A DNA stretch of 64,000 bases from an uncultured Bacteroidales bacterium (GTDB lineage Bacteria; Bacteroidota; Bacteroidia; Bacteroidales; UBA1715), in assembly GCA_937892155.1 (NCBI GenBank), contig CALAUG010000060.1:68047-132046 (forward strand). The letters are read 5' to 3'. Under the pieces are notes generated by a model, which was given only the letters and a program-made list of their open reading frames with translations, searched no databases and was not told where the DNA came from. Below, piece after piece: positions 9,323 to 18,670 of this stretch. Position 1 is the stretch's first letter; each line of letters begins with the position of its first letter. Made by a program: the position numbers and the translations under genes.

Positions 9323-11773
9323 TTAAAAATTCGCAATACGAATGATGTCGGCAAAAACACCTGCAGCTGTTACTGCGGCTCCAGCACCTGGACCAATTAC
9401 TATCAATGGTTGAGTGCGGTAATGAGCCGTTGTGAACGAAATAATATTGTCACTTCCCGTAATGTTATAGAATGGATGTGAAGCATCTACCGCTTTTATT
9501 TCCGTTCTTGCTTTACCATTTTCGTATGTCGCAATATATTTCAAATGTTTGTTTTCCTTTTCTGCCTGAGCAAACAACTTGCTATACTTTTCGTTGTCGA
9601 ATTTCTCAAGAGAATCCCACAATTCCTCAACTGTATTTGTATTTTGGCTTTCAGGAGACAAGCAATTTTCAACAGCTACATCTTCGAGGTTAAATGTGCA
9701 GCCAATTTCACGCGAAAGAATCAAAATCTTACGGGCAACGTCCTTTCCTGCCAAGTCAATCTTTGGATCTGGTTCCGTGTAACCTTTCTGACGAGCTTCC
9801 TTAACCGTTGTTGCAAAATCCTTCGAAGATGAACAATTGCTGAAAATAAAGTTCAACGAACCAGAAAGAATTGCCTCAATCTTAATGATTTCGTCACCAC
9901 TCTTGATTAAGTCTTTCAATGTGCTAATTACTGGCAAACCAGCTCCCACGTTAGTTTCGTAGTAGAAACGGGCGCCTGTTTTTGCAGCAAGGGCATGAAT
10001 ATTCGAATAGCGTTTGTAATCACTTGCATTGGCAACCTTATTTGGTGTAACGACTGAAATGTGTTTTTCCAACATTTCCTCATATTTGTCGGCAACTGCA
10101 TAACTGGCTGTGTTGTCAACATATACGCTATTTCTCAAATTTAATTTCTTGATTTCTTCAACATAGGCATTCAAATCAGGTTTGCAACCTTTTGTTTTGA
10201 TTAGTTCTTCCCAATTATTCAAATCAATACCTTCTGTATCAATCAAATAACCATCAATATTCGATATGCCGACAATTTTAACGTCGATTTTGTTTTGTTC
10301 AACCAATGTGTCGTGTTGTGCATTAACCTGACGGAGCAATTCACCACCGATTGTTCCTGTTCCAACAACAAATACGTTCAATGTTGTGGTATTTGAAAGG
10401 AAGAACGATTCGTGTAATGAGTTAAGTGCCTTGATTTTATCTTTCTCGTTGATTACAACAGAGATATTTAATTCACTTGCGCCCTGAGCTATTGCAACTA
10501 CGTTTATTCCATTAACACTCAATGCATTGAAGAATTTACTTGCAACACCTGGAATATTCTTCATATTTTCACCAACAGCGGCGATAATAGAAAGATTGTT
10601 TTCAACCTTGATTGAGTCTATCAAGCCAGATTTCAATTCGGTTTCAAATTCCTTGTTCAACGCATCCTCCGATTTTTGAGCTTCGTTTGGAAGAACAGCG
10701 AATGTTATTGAATGTTCTGAAGAACACTGTGTAATCAAAATCACATTGATAGAAGCATTTGCAATTGCACGGAACAATCGCATTGAAATACCAGCTTCAC
10801 CAATCATACCGCTACCTTGAACGGTAATCAAACTAACATCGTCGATAGACGAAATGCCTTGAACGCGCAACTGTGAATTTTCGTTTGCCTTTGTAATAAG
10901 CGTTCCTTTGGCAGTTGGGTTAAAAGTGTTTTTTATAATCACGGGAATCATTTTTGACATTGCAGGAATAACCGTTCTTGGTTCAAGAACTTTTGCGCCA
11001 AAATGGGAAAGTTCCATTGCTTCGGCATACGTAATGTGTTCAATTGGATATGCTTTTTTTACCTTACGTGGATCGGCAGTCATCATACCATCCACATCGG
11101 TCCATATTTCCAATATTGACGCATTTACGGCACGTGCGAAAATTGCAGCAGAATAATCGGAACCGCCACGACCAAGTGTTATTGTTTCGTCATCATCGGT
11201 ACTAGCAATGAACCCAGTTGCGATGTACAACGTTTTTGTATTCAATACCTTCTTTTGAATCAATTCGTCTGTCTTTGCAAAATTTACTTTTGCAGCACCG
11301 AATGATTTGTCTGTTTTAATAACGGTGCGTGCATCAAGAAATTCGCAATTCATACCGCTTTGCGCGATAGCTTTTGCAATAATGAAAGCTGACATACGCT
11401 CGCCCACACTTGAAACTAAATCAATTGAACGTGGAGTTAGTTCACGAATCAAAGAAATACCCGTTAAAATACCACGTAATTCTTCCAGAATGGCATCAAC
11501 ATGTCTTTCGCAAGCTTCCTTAAAACTTCCAGAAAGCAACCCGTTGATTGTATCAAAGTGACGGATTCTAATTTCGTTCAATGTATCGGTGAAGGTGGTG
11601 TCGCCCTTAACAGCCTTATCGCTGCATTCTACCAACATATTTGTGACTCCGCCAAGTGCAGATACCACAACCACCAATTCTTCTTTTGCGAGATTCTCTT
11701 TAATTATCGCAATCGTTTTCATAATGTTTTCGGCATTTTTTACCGAAGTTCCACCAAATTTTAAAACTTTCAT
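9323..11773 (-). CDS. thrA: Bifunctional aspartokinase / homoserine dehydrogenase I
   Basis: 816-residue cytoplasmic enzyme catalysing the first and third steps of the threonine and methionine branch. It phosphorylates aspartate and reduces aspartate semialdehyde to homoserine. Residues 1-290 are the kinase (KVLKFGGTSVKN at the start; TLGRGGSDYSA). Two ACT regulatory domains span about 310-455. The dehydrogenase follows (VFVVGTGTIGGELLRQ, YYETNVGAGLPVI, GYTEPDPKIDLAGKDVARK). I place the start at the ATG at 11773, directly before KVLKFGG. An in-frame Met 24 bases upstream falls inside the -7 promoter element and cannot be transcribed from it. Feedback by threonine is expected from the family. 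thrC is in the same window but far away. Confidence 0.96.
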   Translation of the reverse strand: MKVLKFGGTSVKNAENIMKTIAIIKENLAKEELVVVVSALGGVTNMLVECSDKAVKGDTTFTDTLNEIRIRHFDTINGLLSGSFKEACERHVDAILEELRGILTGISLIRELTPRSIDLVSSVGERMSAFIIAKAIAQSGMNCEFLDARTVIKTDKSFGAAKVNFAKTDELIQKKVLNTKTLYIATGFIASTDDDETITLGRGGSDYSAAIFARAVNASILEIWTDVDGMMTADPRKVKKAYPIEHITYAEAMELSHFGAKVLEPRTVIPAMSKMIPVIIKNTFNPTAKGTLITKANENSQLRVQGISSIDDVSLITVQGSGMIGEAGISMRLFRAIANASINVILITQCSSEHSITFAVLPNEAQKSEDALNKEFETELKSGLIDSIKVENNLSIIAAVGENMKNIPGVASKFFNALSVNGINVVAIAQGASELNISVVINEKDKIKALNSLHESFFLSNTTTLNVFVVGTGTIGGELLRQVNAQHDTLVEQNKIDVKIVGISNIDGYLIDTEGIDLNNWEELIKTKGCKPDLNAYVEEIKKLNLRNSVYVDNTASYAVADKYEEMLEKHISVVTPNKVANASDYKRYSNIHALAAKTGARFYYETNVGAGLPVISTLKDLIKSGDEIIKIEAILSGSLNFIFSNCSSSKDFATTVKEARQKGYTEPDPKIDLAGKDVARKILILSREIGCTFNLEDVAVENCLSPESQNTNTVEELWDSLEKFDNEKYSKLFAQAEKENKHLKYIATYENGKARTEIKAVDASHPFYNITGSDNIISFTTAHYRTQPLIVIGPGAGAAVTAAGVFADIIRIANF

Positions 11774-11794
11774 ACCAATACATTCAAAGGTGTA

Positions 11795-11802
11795 CAAAGG
11801 TA
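11795..11802 (-). promoter_or_regulatory. -7 promoter element of thrA
   Basis: TACCTTTG on the minus strand fits TAnnTTTG and lies 21 bases upstream of the thrA ATG. No TTG is found at the usual -33 distance; that place is taken by the palindrome at 11817-11832, which suggests an activator- or repressor-controlled promoter. Confidence 0.5.
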
Positions 11803-11816
11803 ATAAAATTCATAAT

Positions 11817-11857
11817 TCATAGTGCACTATGAGAAATTAATTCACAATGCACTGTGG
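11817..11857. promoter_or_regulatory. Tandem palindromes upstream of thrA, operator candidate
   Basis: A perfect 16-bp palindrome (TCATAGTGCACTATGA, 11817-11832) is followed 25 bp centre to centre by a degenerate copy (TCACAATGCACTGTGG, 11842-11857), both built around ATGCACT or GTGCAC cores. The first covers the expected -33 region of the thrA promoter. This is what a dimeric regulator site would look like. A dispersed intergenic repeat is the alternative. Confidence 0.45.
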
Positions 11858-11916
11858 GAATTAATGTGGAACAATCCAATGTACAAATATCCCTCTTCTC
11901 TTATTCTTTATTACCT

Positions 11917-13218
11917 CTAAAACAGTCTTCCAAAATCTAAAAACAATGCGTAGAAGAAAATGGCAAAAATAATTGCCATTCCTATCATTTGTGCTTTCAT
12001 AAGGAAGTTTTCACTCGGCTTTTTGCGTGCAATCAGTTCATAAATAAGGAATGCCAAATGACCACCGTCTAATCCAGGTATTGGAAGAATATTCATAAAT
12101 GCCAATATAACTGAAAAAAATGCTGCCAAGGCCCAAAAACTCTGCCAATTCCACGTCTCGTCGTACAATTTTCCCATCGAAATAAACGATCCAACTTCTT
12201 GAGAGCCTTCTTTCGTGAACACCAATTTGAATTGCTTGACATAGAACGTCAATGTGTTTACACCCATTTTGATTCCTTGTGGAATGCTTTCGAACAAAGT
12301 ATATGTATCTTGTTGTATTTCAAACTGATCGTAAGCTGTTTTTGTCCATGCGCCAATTTTTCCTTCTTCAGAAATTGTGATAGGAATTTGTTCTTCAAAA
12401 CCGTGGCGGACAACTGTTAACGTTGTTTGTTGACCTTTGAAATTTCTGACAGTCAGTGCAAAATCCTGAAACGACGGCGTTCGTACGGAATCAACAGCTA
12501 CGATTTTATCATCTACACGTAAATCGGAATTGTCGGCAGGCGTGTTCGGCATAATAGAATCAACTACAAACGGAAATTGTTCCGTTAAGAAAAATGAATT
12601 TTGATTCGCGATGATTTTCTTACCTAAATCGTCAGGAATTGCGACGGTTTCAAGCTGACCGTTTCGCTCAACAGTGACAGATTTTGTGTTGTCGAGAATC
12701 ATTTTTGAAATAGCATCGCCAAGTGTTTTGGGTTCTTTCCCGTCAACACTGATGATTTTATCGCCATTTTGGAAACCTATTTCTGTCGCAAGCGAATCGC
12801 AATAGACACCATATTCAAGATTTTTCAGGGGAAGATACGAACTACCCCAAGCAAAGGAAATTGCGGAATAAATCAAAATAGCAGCGATAAAGTTATACAA
12901 AACACCACCCAGAATAATCAAAAAACGTTGACCAAGAGGTTTGGAACGATATTCCCATGGTTGTGGTTCCGATTTCAGTTGATCTGTGTCCATTGACTCG
13001 TCAACCATTCCCGCAATCTTACAATAGCCGCCAAGTGGCAACCAACCAATTCCGTACGTTGTTTCGCCTTTTTGAAACTTAAATAACGAAAACCACGGAT
13101 TAAAGAATAAATAAAATTTTTCCACACGTGCCCCGAATAATTTCGCAAACGTGAAATGACCGAGTTCGTGTACAAAAACTAAAAGTGTGAGAGTAAGTAT
13201 TAATTGTAATGCTTGCAT
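11917..13218 (-). CDS. rseP: Site-2 intramembrane metalloprotease RseP (M50)
   Basis: 433-residue inner-membrane zinc protease that cleaves membrane-bound anti-sigma factors or signal-peptide remnants. The zinc site is VFVHELGHF near the N-terminus in the first membrane helix, and the third ligand is in MNILPIPGLDGGHL near residue 385. Two PDZ domains lie between (around 130-200 and 215-290, with VDGKEPKTLGDAI and VDDKIVAVDSV). Length and layout match RseP. The start codon overlaps the dxr stop by one base (TAATG), so translation is coupled. It is the last gene of the run that begins around 17745. Confidence 0.95.
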   Translation of the reverse strand: MQALQLILTLTLLVFVHELGHFTFAKLFGARVEKFYLFFNPWFSLFKFQKGETTYGIGWLPLGGYCKIAGMVDESMDTDQLKSEPQPWEYRSKPLGQRFLIILGGVLYNFIAAILIYSAISFAWGSSYLPLKNLEYGVYCDSLATEIGFQNGDKIISVDGKEPKTLGDAISKMILDNTKSVTVERNGQLETVAIPDDLGKKIIANQNSFFLTEQFPFVVDSIMPNTPADNSDLRVDDKIVAVDSVRTPSFQDFALTVRNFKGQQTTLTVVRHGFEEQIPITISEEGKIGAWTKTAYDQFEIQQDTYTLFESIPQGIKMGVNTLTFYVKQFKLVFTKEGSQEVGSFISMGKLYDETWNWQSFWALAAFFSVILAFMNILPIPGLDGGHLAFLIYELIARKKPSENFLMKAQMIGMAIIFAIFFYALFLDFGRLF

Positions 13219-14372
13219 TATAACAAAGATTTTGCGTATTTCATTGATTCTTCATGCGTTGCAACGTAATCTTCAAGTGTTGGTTCCGACACAAATGGAA
13301 TTGTTTGCATTGTTTTTTCAATCAAATCCGACATGCCGAAGAAAGAAATTTTGTCTTGTAAAAATGCCGCAACTGCAACTTCGTTCGCTGCATTCATAAT
13401 ACAAGGCATATTTCCGCCAGTCTCGATTGCCGAAAGCGCAATATTTAAATTTCTAAATAATGTTCGGTTTGGTTGTTCAAATGTCAAGTTCTTGTATTCA
13501 AACAAATTAACACGAGGAAAATCTGCCTTCAATCGGTCTGGATAACTAAACGCGTACTGAATTGGAATTCGCATATCTGGCATTCCAAGTTGTGCTTTGA
13601 TAGAACCATCTTCGAACTGAACCGCAGAATGAACGATTGATTGCGGATGCACCAAAACCTCAATGTCTTTTGGCGCTACGTTGAACAACCATTTCGCTTC
13701 TATCACTTCCAAACCTTTGTTCATAAGTGAAGCAGAATCGATTGTTACTTTTGCTCCCATGCTCCAATTTGGATGTTTCAACGCCTGCGCTTTTGTTACC
13801 GTTGCCAATTGTTCTTTGGTAAAACCACGGAAAGGACCGCCAGAAGCAGTCAATAAAATCTTTTCGGGTTTGTTGCCGCATTGCAATTCTCCGTGCAAGC
13901 ACTGAAAAATTGCCGAATGTTCAGAGTCGACGGGAACGATGCCTGATTTTGGATGTTCTTTCAGTAATTTGTTGACTAACTGCCCAGCAACGACAAGGAC
14001 TTCTTTGTTTGCCAATGCAATAATTTTGTCGTGTTTAATCGCATTGATTACGGGCGCAAGACCAGCATAGCCGACCAAAGCTCCCAAAACCATATCAACC
14101 GACTCCATTTCAACCACATCGTTCAACGATTCACTGCCAGTGAATACTTTTATCATATATTTTTCCAAAGCCTTCGACACATATTCGTACTTGTCGGGAT
14201 TGGAAATGACGACCACATTGGGATTGAATTTGATAGCTTGTTCAATCAATAAATCTGCATTATTGTGCGCAGTTAAAACTTCAACGGAAAATTCGTCAGG
14301 ATGACGTGAAATCACATCTAATGCTTGTGTTCCAATGGAACCCGTCGAACCTAAAAGAGCTATTCTTTTCAT
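13218..14372 (-). CDS. dxr: 1-deoxy-D-xylulose 5-phosphate reductoisomerase
   Basis: 384-residue NADPH-dependent enzyme that makes 2-C-methyl-D-erythritol 4-phosphate, the committed step of the MEP isoprenoid pathway. It starts KRIALLGSTGSIGTQALDVI (nucleotide-binding loop) and has LANKEVLVVAG and the VDSEHSAIFQCL metal and substrate motif, TASGGPFRGF, and HPNWSMGAKVTIDSASLMNKGLE. I use the ATG at 14372, one base after the M23 gene stop; an upstream in-frame TTG would overlap that gene. It is in the same transcription unit as a polyprenyl diphosphate synthase, so two isoprenoid genes are linked. Confidence 0.97.
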   Translation of the reverse strand: MKRIALLGSTGSIGTQALDVISRHPDEFSVEVLTAHNNADLLIEQAIKFNPNVVVISNPDKYEYVSKALEKYMIKVFTGSESLNDVVEMESVDMVLGALVGYAGLAPVINAIKHDKIIALANKEVLVVAGQLVNKLLKEHPKSGIVPVDSEHSAIFQCLHGELQCGNKPEKILLTASGGPFRGFTKEQLATVTKAQALKHPNWSMGAKVTIDSASLMNKGLEVIEAKWLFNVAPKDIEVLVHPQSIVHSAVQFEDGSIKAQLGMPDMRIPIQYAFSYPDRLKADFPRVNLFEYKNLTFEQPNRTLFRNLNIALSAIETGGNMPCIMNAANEVAVAAFLQDKISFFGMSDLIEKTMQTIPFVSEPTLEDYVATHEESMKYAKSLL

Positions 14373-14373
14373 A

Positions 14374-15249
14374 CTAGAAGACAATATAATTTTCGGAATT
14401 TACAGGTTTCCCCTCCTGCCATAATTCAAAATGCAAATGCGGTCCAAGCGTTAAATCGCCAGTATTGCCAAGCAAAGCAATTCCTTCGCCAGCAACAACG
14501 TGGTCGCCTGTTTTTTTCAACAGTTTTGAATTGTGTTTGTATACCGAGATAAAATCGTTACTGTGTTGAATTATAATTGTATAGCCGGTTTCTACCGTCC
14601 ACGTATCAAGTATGACGGTTCCGTCCAAAACAGAGTGGATAATACTGTTTTCGGCAGCAACAACATCAGTTCCGTTATGTCCTGAGCTGAAATTGCTTGA
14701 AATCACACCGTTTACAGGCGGATAAAAGAACAAATTTTCAATTCTAATTCCTGCCGTATTTGCACGAAAATTCACATTAAGTGCTTCATTTTCTTGAATT
14801 TCCATACGAAGCATAGAATCGGCTGGAGATAAATCGAAATTTAGATTAGCATACTTTTCCGTTGTTGCAACGACAATAGAATCAATATTTTCATATTCCG
14901 ACGGATCATCGCCATTTAATATCGTTTGTAAAATCTGCATTTTTTGCGAATACAAACGCATCTGATATTCTATGGAGTCAACAAACTGCGCATTCTGCAC
15001 AATTTTTTCACGCTCCTCCATTACAGGGTAATTCGGGATGATGTATTCTTTAAGAGGTGTATAGGCAATTACTAAATAAACTATGAAAATGAGCACTATG
15101 GCAAGAGCAGCGACAAGAGTAAACACATTCAATATGGAAAGACGCAAGGAAAATTTGGGCGCAAAATTCTTATCGTCCATAATGGACAACACATATTTCG
15201 CACGCAATTTTGTACGATGTCGTCTTTTTTTGGTCTTTTTATCTGCCAT
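14374..15249 (-). CDS. M23 family cell-wall metallopeptidase
   Basis: 291-residue protein with one N-terminal membrane anchor (about residues 40-62), a short helical linker, and a C-terminal LytM/M23 domain (about 180-288). The zinc ligands are intact: HNGTD in the first motif and GPHLHFELW at the end. It should therefore be an active peptidoglycan endopeptidase facing the periplasm rather than a degenerate activator. The first 10 bases of the gene overlap the 3' end of lolD, and dxr begins one base after its stop. The N-terminus is rich in Lys/Arg (KKTKKRRHRTKLR), consistent with a cytoplasmic tail. Confidence 0.88.
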   Translation of the reverse strand: MADKKTKKRRHRTKLRAKYVLSIMDDKNFAPKFSLRLSILNVFTLVAALAIVLIFIVYLVIAYTPLKEYIIPNYPVMEEREKIVQNAQFVDSIEYQMRLYSQKMQILQTILNGDDPSEYENIDSIVVATTEKYANLNFDLSPADSMLRMEIQENEALNVNFRANTAGIRIENLFFYPPVNGVISSNFSSGHNGTDVVAAENSIIHSVLDGTVILDTWTVETGYTIIIQHSNDFISVYKHNSKLLKKTGDHVVAGEGIALLGNTGDLTLGPHLHFELWQEGKPVNSENYIVF

Positions 15250-15904
15250 CTTCTACTATTTTCCCATCTTCCATTTTTATCACTCTGTCAGAAATCGCCG
15301 CTAAGTTATCATCGTGAGTAACAATGATATATGTCTGATGAAACGTATTTCGTAACCTCAGTATCAACTCGTGAAGTTCTGTTTTATTGTGCGAGTCGAG
15401 ATTTCCTGATGGCTCATCAGCAAACACAACCGCCGGATTATTCATAATAGCCCGTGCAACGGCAACGCGCTGCTGTTCTCCTCCCGAAAGTTCCGCTGGT
15501 TTATGCGTCATTCGTTCCGATAGATTCAAAAAATCCAACAATTCCTTCGCACGATTTTCGGCTTGTTTCATAGTTTTTCCCTGCAAAAGAGCAGGAAGAC
15601 ACACATTTTCCAGTGCTGTAAATTCGGGCAACAACTGGTGAAACTGGAACACAAAACCAATATGTTCATTACGGAATTTTGCAAGTTCCTTCTCTTTCAA
15701 ACTACGTATATCTGTGTCAAGTATTGAGATAGAACCTTCGTCGGCACTCAATAATGTTCCCATAATTTGCAGAAAGGTTGTTTTTCCTGCACCACTTTTT
15801 CCAACGATTGAAACAATCTCACCATTTTCCACATCAAGGTCTATGCCTTTCAAAACTTGAAGGTTGCCAAATGATTTTTGTATGTTACGAGTTTGAATAA
15901 TCAT
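15239..15904 (-). CDS. lolD: Lipoprotein-releasing ABC transporter ATPase LolD
   Basis: 221-residue ABC ATPase of the LolD/MacB group, which powers release of lipoproteins from the inner membrane. It has Walker A (GKSGAGKT), Q-loop (FVFQFHQLLPEFTALENV), signature (LSGGEQQRVAVARA), Walker B (VVFADEPSGNLD) and the switch His (IVTHD). No LolC/E permease gene is in the window. The gene begins 13 bases after the polyprenyl synthase stop and overlaps the next gene by 11 bases. Confidence 0.9.
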   Translation of the reverse strand: MIIQTRNIQKSFGNLQVLKGIDLDVENGEIVSIVGKSGAGKTTFLQIMGTLLSADEGSISILDTDIRSLKEKELAKFRNEHIGFVFQFHQLLPEFTALENVCLPALLQGKTMKQAENRAKELLDFLNLSERMTHKPAELSGGEQQRVAVARAIMNNPAVVFADEPSGNLDSHNKTELHELILRLRNTFHQTYIIVTHDDNLAAISDRVIKMEDGKIVEDGR

Positions 15905-15917
15905 AATGCAAAGAAAA

Positions 15918-16895
15918 TCAATTTTTTCCTTCTAATGTCACAAACTGTATCAAATCTATCAGTGCCGCACGTGCTTGCGAGTTAGGAAATGTTTTACATA
16001 ATTCTGTCGCTTCCTCACAAAATGCCTGCTGTTTTTTTGTGGCATAATCCAATCCGCCTTTGTTTCGTACAAAATCAGCCAATTCTTCCAACTTGGTTTG
16101 TTTATTGCCGTGATGTTCCAGTTTGAAAAGTATCTTTTCGCGTTCGACAAATGAAACCTGAGACAAAGCAAACAACAATGGAAGTGTCTGCTTTTTTTCC
16201 TGTAAATCGTTATATGATTTTTTCCCTAAAACCGAAGTGCGCGAATAGTCCAGAACATCGTCACGAATCTGAAAAGCAAGCCCCAACAGTTCTGCGATTT
16301 TTTCTATTTTTTTTACATCGTCATCAGTTGCAACTTTACTGGAATATGCCCCAGTAACCATGGCAACTACAAACAACGCGGCCGTTTTTGATTTGATAAT
16401 CTCATAGTACGTCTGCTCCGAATTTTCCAGTGATTTTGCGTGCTCAATCTGCATCAATTCTCCCTCGCTCATTCGTTTTACACCTTGCGACATAATTTGT
16501 AACGCTCGGATTTCATCCTTTTCTATTGCGTAGAGCAAACCTTTTGACAAGTAATAGTCACCTGCGAGAACCGCAACTTTATTTTTCCATTTTGCCTTAA
16601 CCGACAATAAATCACGGCGGGTTTCCGAATCATCCACTACATCATCGTGGATAAGTGTCGCGTTATGCAGCAATTCCACCATATAAGCTGCCGAAAATGT
16701 TGACTCAGTTACGTCGCCGAATAATCGTGCGGATAGAAACGTGAGTGCAGGACGAATTTGCTTGCCCTTATTTCCAAAAACATATTTAGTGACAGCATTC
16801 AACAAATTCGTTTTTGACAAAAGGTTCGGTTCAAACATTTTGTCAAATTTTGCGATATCGTCTTGAATTATTGGAGGAAACGAATATTCAGCCAT
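15918..16895 (-). CDS. All-trans polyprenyl diphosphate synthase
   Basis: 325-residue trans-isoprenyl diphosphate synthase, which elongates farnesyl diphosphate for quinone side chains. The first Asp-rich motif is LIHDDVVDDSETRR and the second is FQIRDDVLDY; KQIRPAL is the substrate-binding loop. The chain length of the product (hepta- or octaprenyl) cannot be read safely. I use the ATG at 16895; a TTG 18 bases upstream overlaps the previous gene. It is grouped with dxr, the MEP-pathway gene downstream. Confidence 0.9.
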   Translation of the reverse strand: MAEYSFPPIIQDDIAKFDKMFEPNLLSKTNLLNAVTKYVFGNKGKQIRPALTFLSARLFGDVTESTFSAAYMVELLHNATLIHDDVVDDSETRRDLLSVKAKWKNKVAVLAGDYYLSKGLLYAIEKDEIRALQIMSQGVKRMSEGELMQIEHAKSLENSEQTYYEIIKSKTAALFVVAMVTGAYSSKVATDDDVKKIEKIAELLGLAFQIRDDVLDYSRTSVLGKKSYNDLQEKKQTLPLLFALSQVSFVEREKILFKLEHHGNKQTKLEELADFVRNKGGLDYATKKQQAFCEEATELCKTFPNSQARAALIDLIQFVTLEGKN

Positions 16896-16905
16896 CAAAG
16901 AAAAA

Positions 16906-17745
16906 CTATTCAAACATATTTTTATAATCGGCCTTACGAAGTGTGAAAGCTGCGTTTTTCTTTACACTTTTTGCTTGGGCTGTGTAATTAACCTTTGCAC
17001 CATTTTCGCCATAAATGACTCCTTCCAGATAGAGCGGAAAACCATTTTTAGTTTTTGGCACGTACATATTTGTATATTTTCCAGAAAAATCCGCACTTGA
17101 TGATGCCCAACAATTTCCAGTATATGTAGGGCCAACAATCTTGTATCCGCTACAAACATAGCCACAAACTGTCTTACTTCCCGCAATGGATTGAACGCTT
17201 TCATCATCAAGAGCCGGTTGTTCGGCAGTGGCATATTTATAAGCAAAATACACCTTACTCGTATCGTTCGTAGAAAAACAAACCATCACATTATTTTTGT
17301 AATCGAGTACCGTAACCATTCCTTCCACTCCATAACCACTATAATCGGCAGTTGAATTCAGATAATACGTGCACGGTAATGTCTCTTTTTCTCCCTGTTC
17401 ATTTGTCATTTCAACATCAGTTTGTACAAGCGTGTTGAATACATATTCATCTTCGAACGGAACGCTCGTCATTGCAACCAAAGAATCCTGCCAAGCACCC
17501 ATTGCTTCCTGATATTTTTTGTTTTCATCGGCAAGATACTGTTCGTAAGCACTTAATTTTTTGTTGAGAAACGCTTCCATCTGCTTTTCTGCAATGGATT
17601 CAACTTTTTTCGAAACTGCGTTGGTTATACCACGTTCTGCAGCATTCGTCGCACTGTTAAGGGCACGGTCAAGCAATCCACGTTGTGCGTATGAAAAACT
17701 CAACGAATAACAAATGGAAAGAAACACTAGAACTATCTTTTTCAT
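16906..17745 (-). CDS. Exported protein of unknown function, DUF4412-like
   Basis: 279-residue protein with a clear signal peptide (residues 1-20, ending SYA-Q). A charged helical stretch at about 25-85 (alanine-, lysine- and glutamate-rich) precedes a beta-rich domain that contains ADYSGYG, MVTVLDYKNN and CGYVCSGYKI. The domain resembles the DUF4412 family of secreted Bacteroidota proteins, but the match is loose. There is no T9SS sorting domain, so it is probably periplasmic. It is first in the run that leads to the polyprenyl synthase, lolD and dxr. I found no convincing promoter in the 170 bases upstream (17746-17915). Confidence 0.65.
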   Translation of the reverse strand: MKKIVLVFLSICYSLSFSYAQRGLLDRALNSATNAAERGITNAVSKKVESIAEKQMEAFLNKKLSAYEQYLADENKKYQEAMGAWQDSLVAMTSVPFEDEYVFNTLVQTDVEMTNEQGEKETLPCTYYLNSTADYSGYGVEGMVTVLDYKNNVMVCFSTNDTSKVYFAYKYATAEQPALDDESVQSIAGSKTVCGYVCSGYKIVGPTYTGNCWASSSADFSGKYTNMYVPKTKNGFPLYLEGVIYGENGAKVNYTAQAKSVKKNAAFTLRKADYKNMFE

Positions 17746-17915
17746 AATTATAACTTTTTGTTAGATTTGATATTTTGTTATTAGAATCAAGATTGAACAA
17801 TCTGGCAATTCTCTATTTCTGACAACCGATAATAGGCAACTTACATACCTCTCCTATTTAATTTATATATGCAAATGTATGCAAAAACGCCACATTTCAA
17901 ACTGCGCGGACAAAA

Positions 17916-18362
17916 CTATTTATTATCATCTGCGAACCATTCCGCGTATGATGTCGGTGTTTCGTAAAGCCTTACGCTATACAATTTTACTTCCTCGGGA
18001 AGTCGTTCCCGTATCTGATTGGCAATATAAATAGTTAGATTTTCGCATGTTGGTTGAAACGGTACCGAGATATATTTCCCTTCTTGCTGAAACTGCTTGA
18101 TACAGGAAAAATCGATTGTATTTGGAACTATTAACGCATGGTCCAAAGCGTCAACTACTGGTTCCTTTATGGCAGATTTAAGAACACTGAAATCCAACAC
18201 CATTCCACATTTGGGGGATACAACATCTTCGCATGGCGAGCCAATCAAGGTCACCAGCAATTTATACGTATGTCCGTGGAGATTCTGGCACTTTCCATCG
18301 TAATTCGGAAGAACGTGCGCTGCATCAAACACAAACTCTTTTGTAATTCTAACCTTTGTCAT
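17916..18362 (-). CDS. queD: 6-carboxy-5,6,7,8-tetrahydropterin synthase QueD
   Basis: 148-residue enzyme that converts dihydroneopterin triphosphate to 6-carboxytetrahydropterin on the way to preQ0 and queuosine. The zinc histidines are in FDAAHVL and LHGHTY, the catalytic Cys is in GKCQNLHGH, and the substrate Glu region is RLYETPTSYAEW. The start is set at the ATG at 18362. A longer in-frame start at 18461 would lie upstream of the promoter -7 element, so it cannot be used from that promoter. The gene is monocistronic as far as seen, on the opposite strand to the accessory island that follows. Confidence 0.95.
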   Translation of the reverse strand: MTKVRITKEFVFDAAHVLPNYDGKCQNLHGHTYKLLVTLIGSPCEDVVSPKCGMVLDFSVLKSAIKEPVVDALDHALIVPNTIDFSCIKQFQQEGKYISVPFQPTCENLTIYIANQIRERLPEEVKLYSVRLYETPTSYAEWFADDNK

Positions 18363-18403
18363 TTTTGTAGCTGTTATCTGCGTACGACAACCATACTGTT
18401 TTA

Positions 18404-18469
18404 GTGCGAAATTACTGGATACTAGAAATTTGCACGAAACAAATATACGTGCTTGTGCCAATTAATCAA
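18404..18469 (-). promoter_or_regulatory. queD promoter and 5' leader hairpin
   Basis: TTG (18469-18467), 19 bases, then TATATTTG (18447-18440) on the minus strand is a textbook Bacteroidota promoter. The transcript would start near 18434 with a leader of about 70 bases. The leader opens with a 9-bp hairpin (18435-18427 pairing with 18413-18404, one bulged base at 18408). It does not show the preQ1 class I consensus. Confidence 0.7.
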
Positions 18470-18567
18470 TAGAAAATTAATTATTCTTTGAAAATTTATA
18501 GAGCGGCTTGCTGTAAAACCATAAATATCTTTCATCGCAGAAAATATTTAATTCGGCTAAAAAAACA

Positions 18568-18588
18568 TATATTTGAAACATAATTTTG
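18568..18588 (+). promoter_or_regulatory. Candidate -7 elements upstream of the structured leader
   Basis: Two sequences fit TAnnTTTG: TATATTTG (18568-18575) and TAATTTTG (18581-18588). Neither has a TTG at the usual -33 spacing. They are the best visible start points for a transcript carrying the structured RNA at 18671-18852. The remainder of 18470-18670 is AT-rich with nothing else recognised. Confidence 0.3.
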
Positions 18589-18670
18589 AACATACAAAAT
18601 AATAAAGTAAGAAACAGATAAAAAGATTTACATAACATACGCATTAGCTATTATTCACATTCAAACAAAA

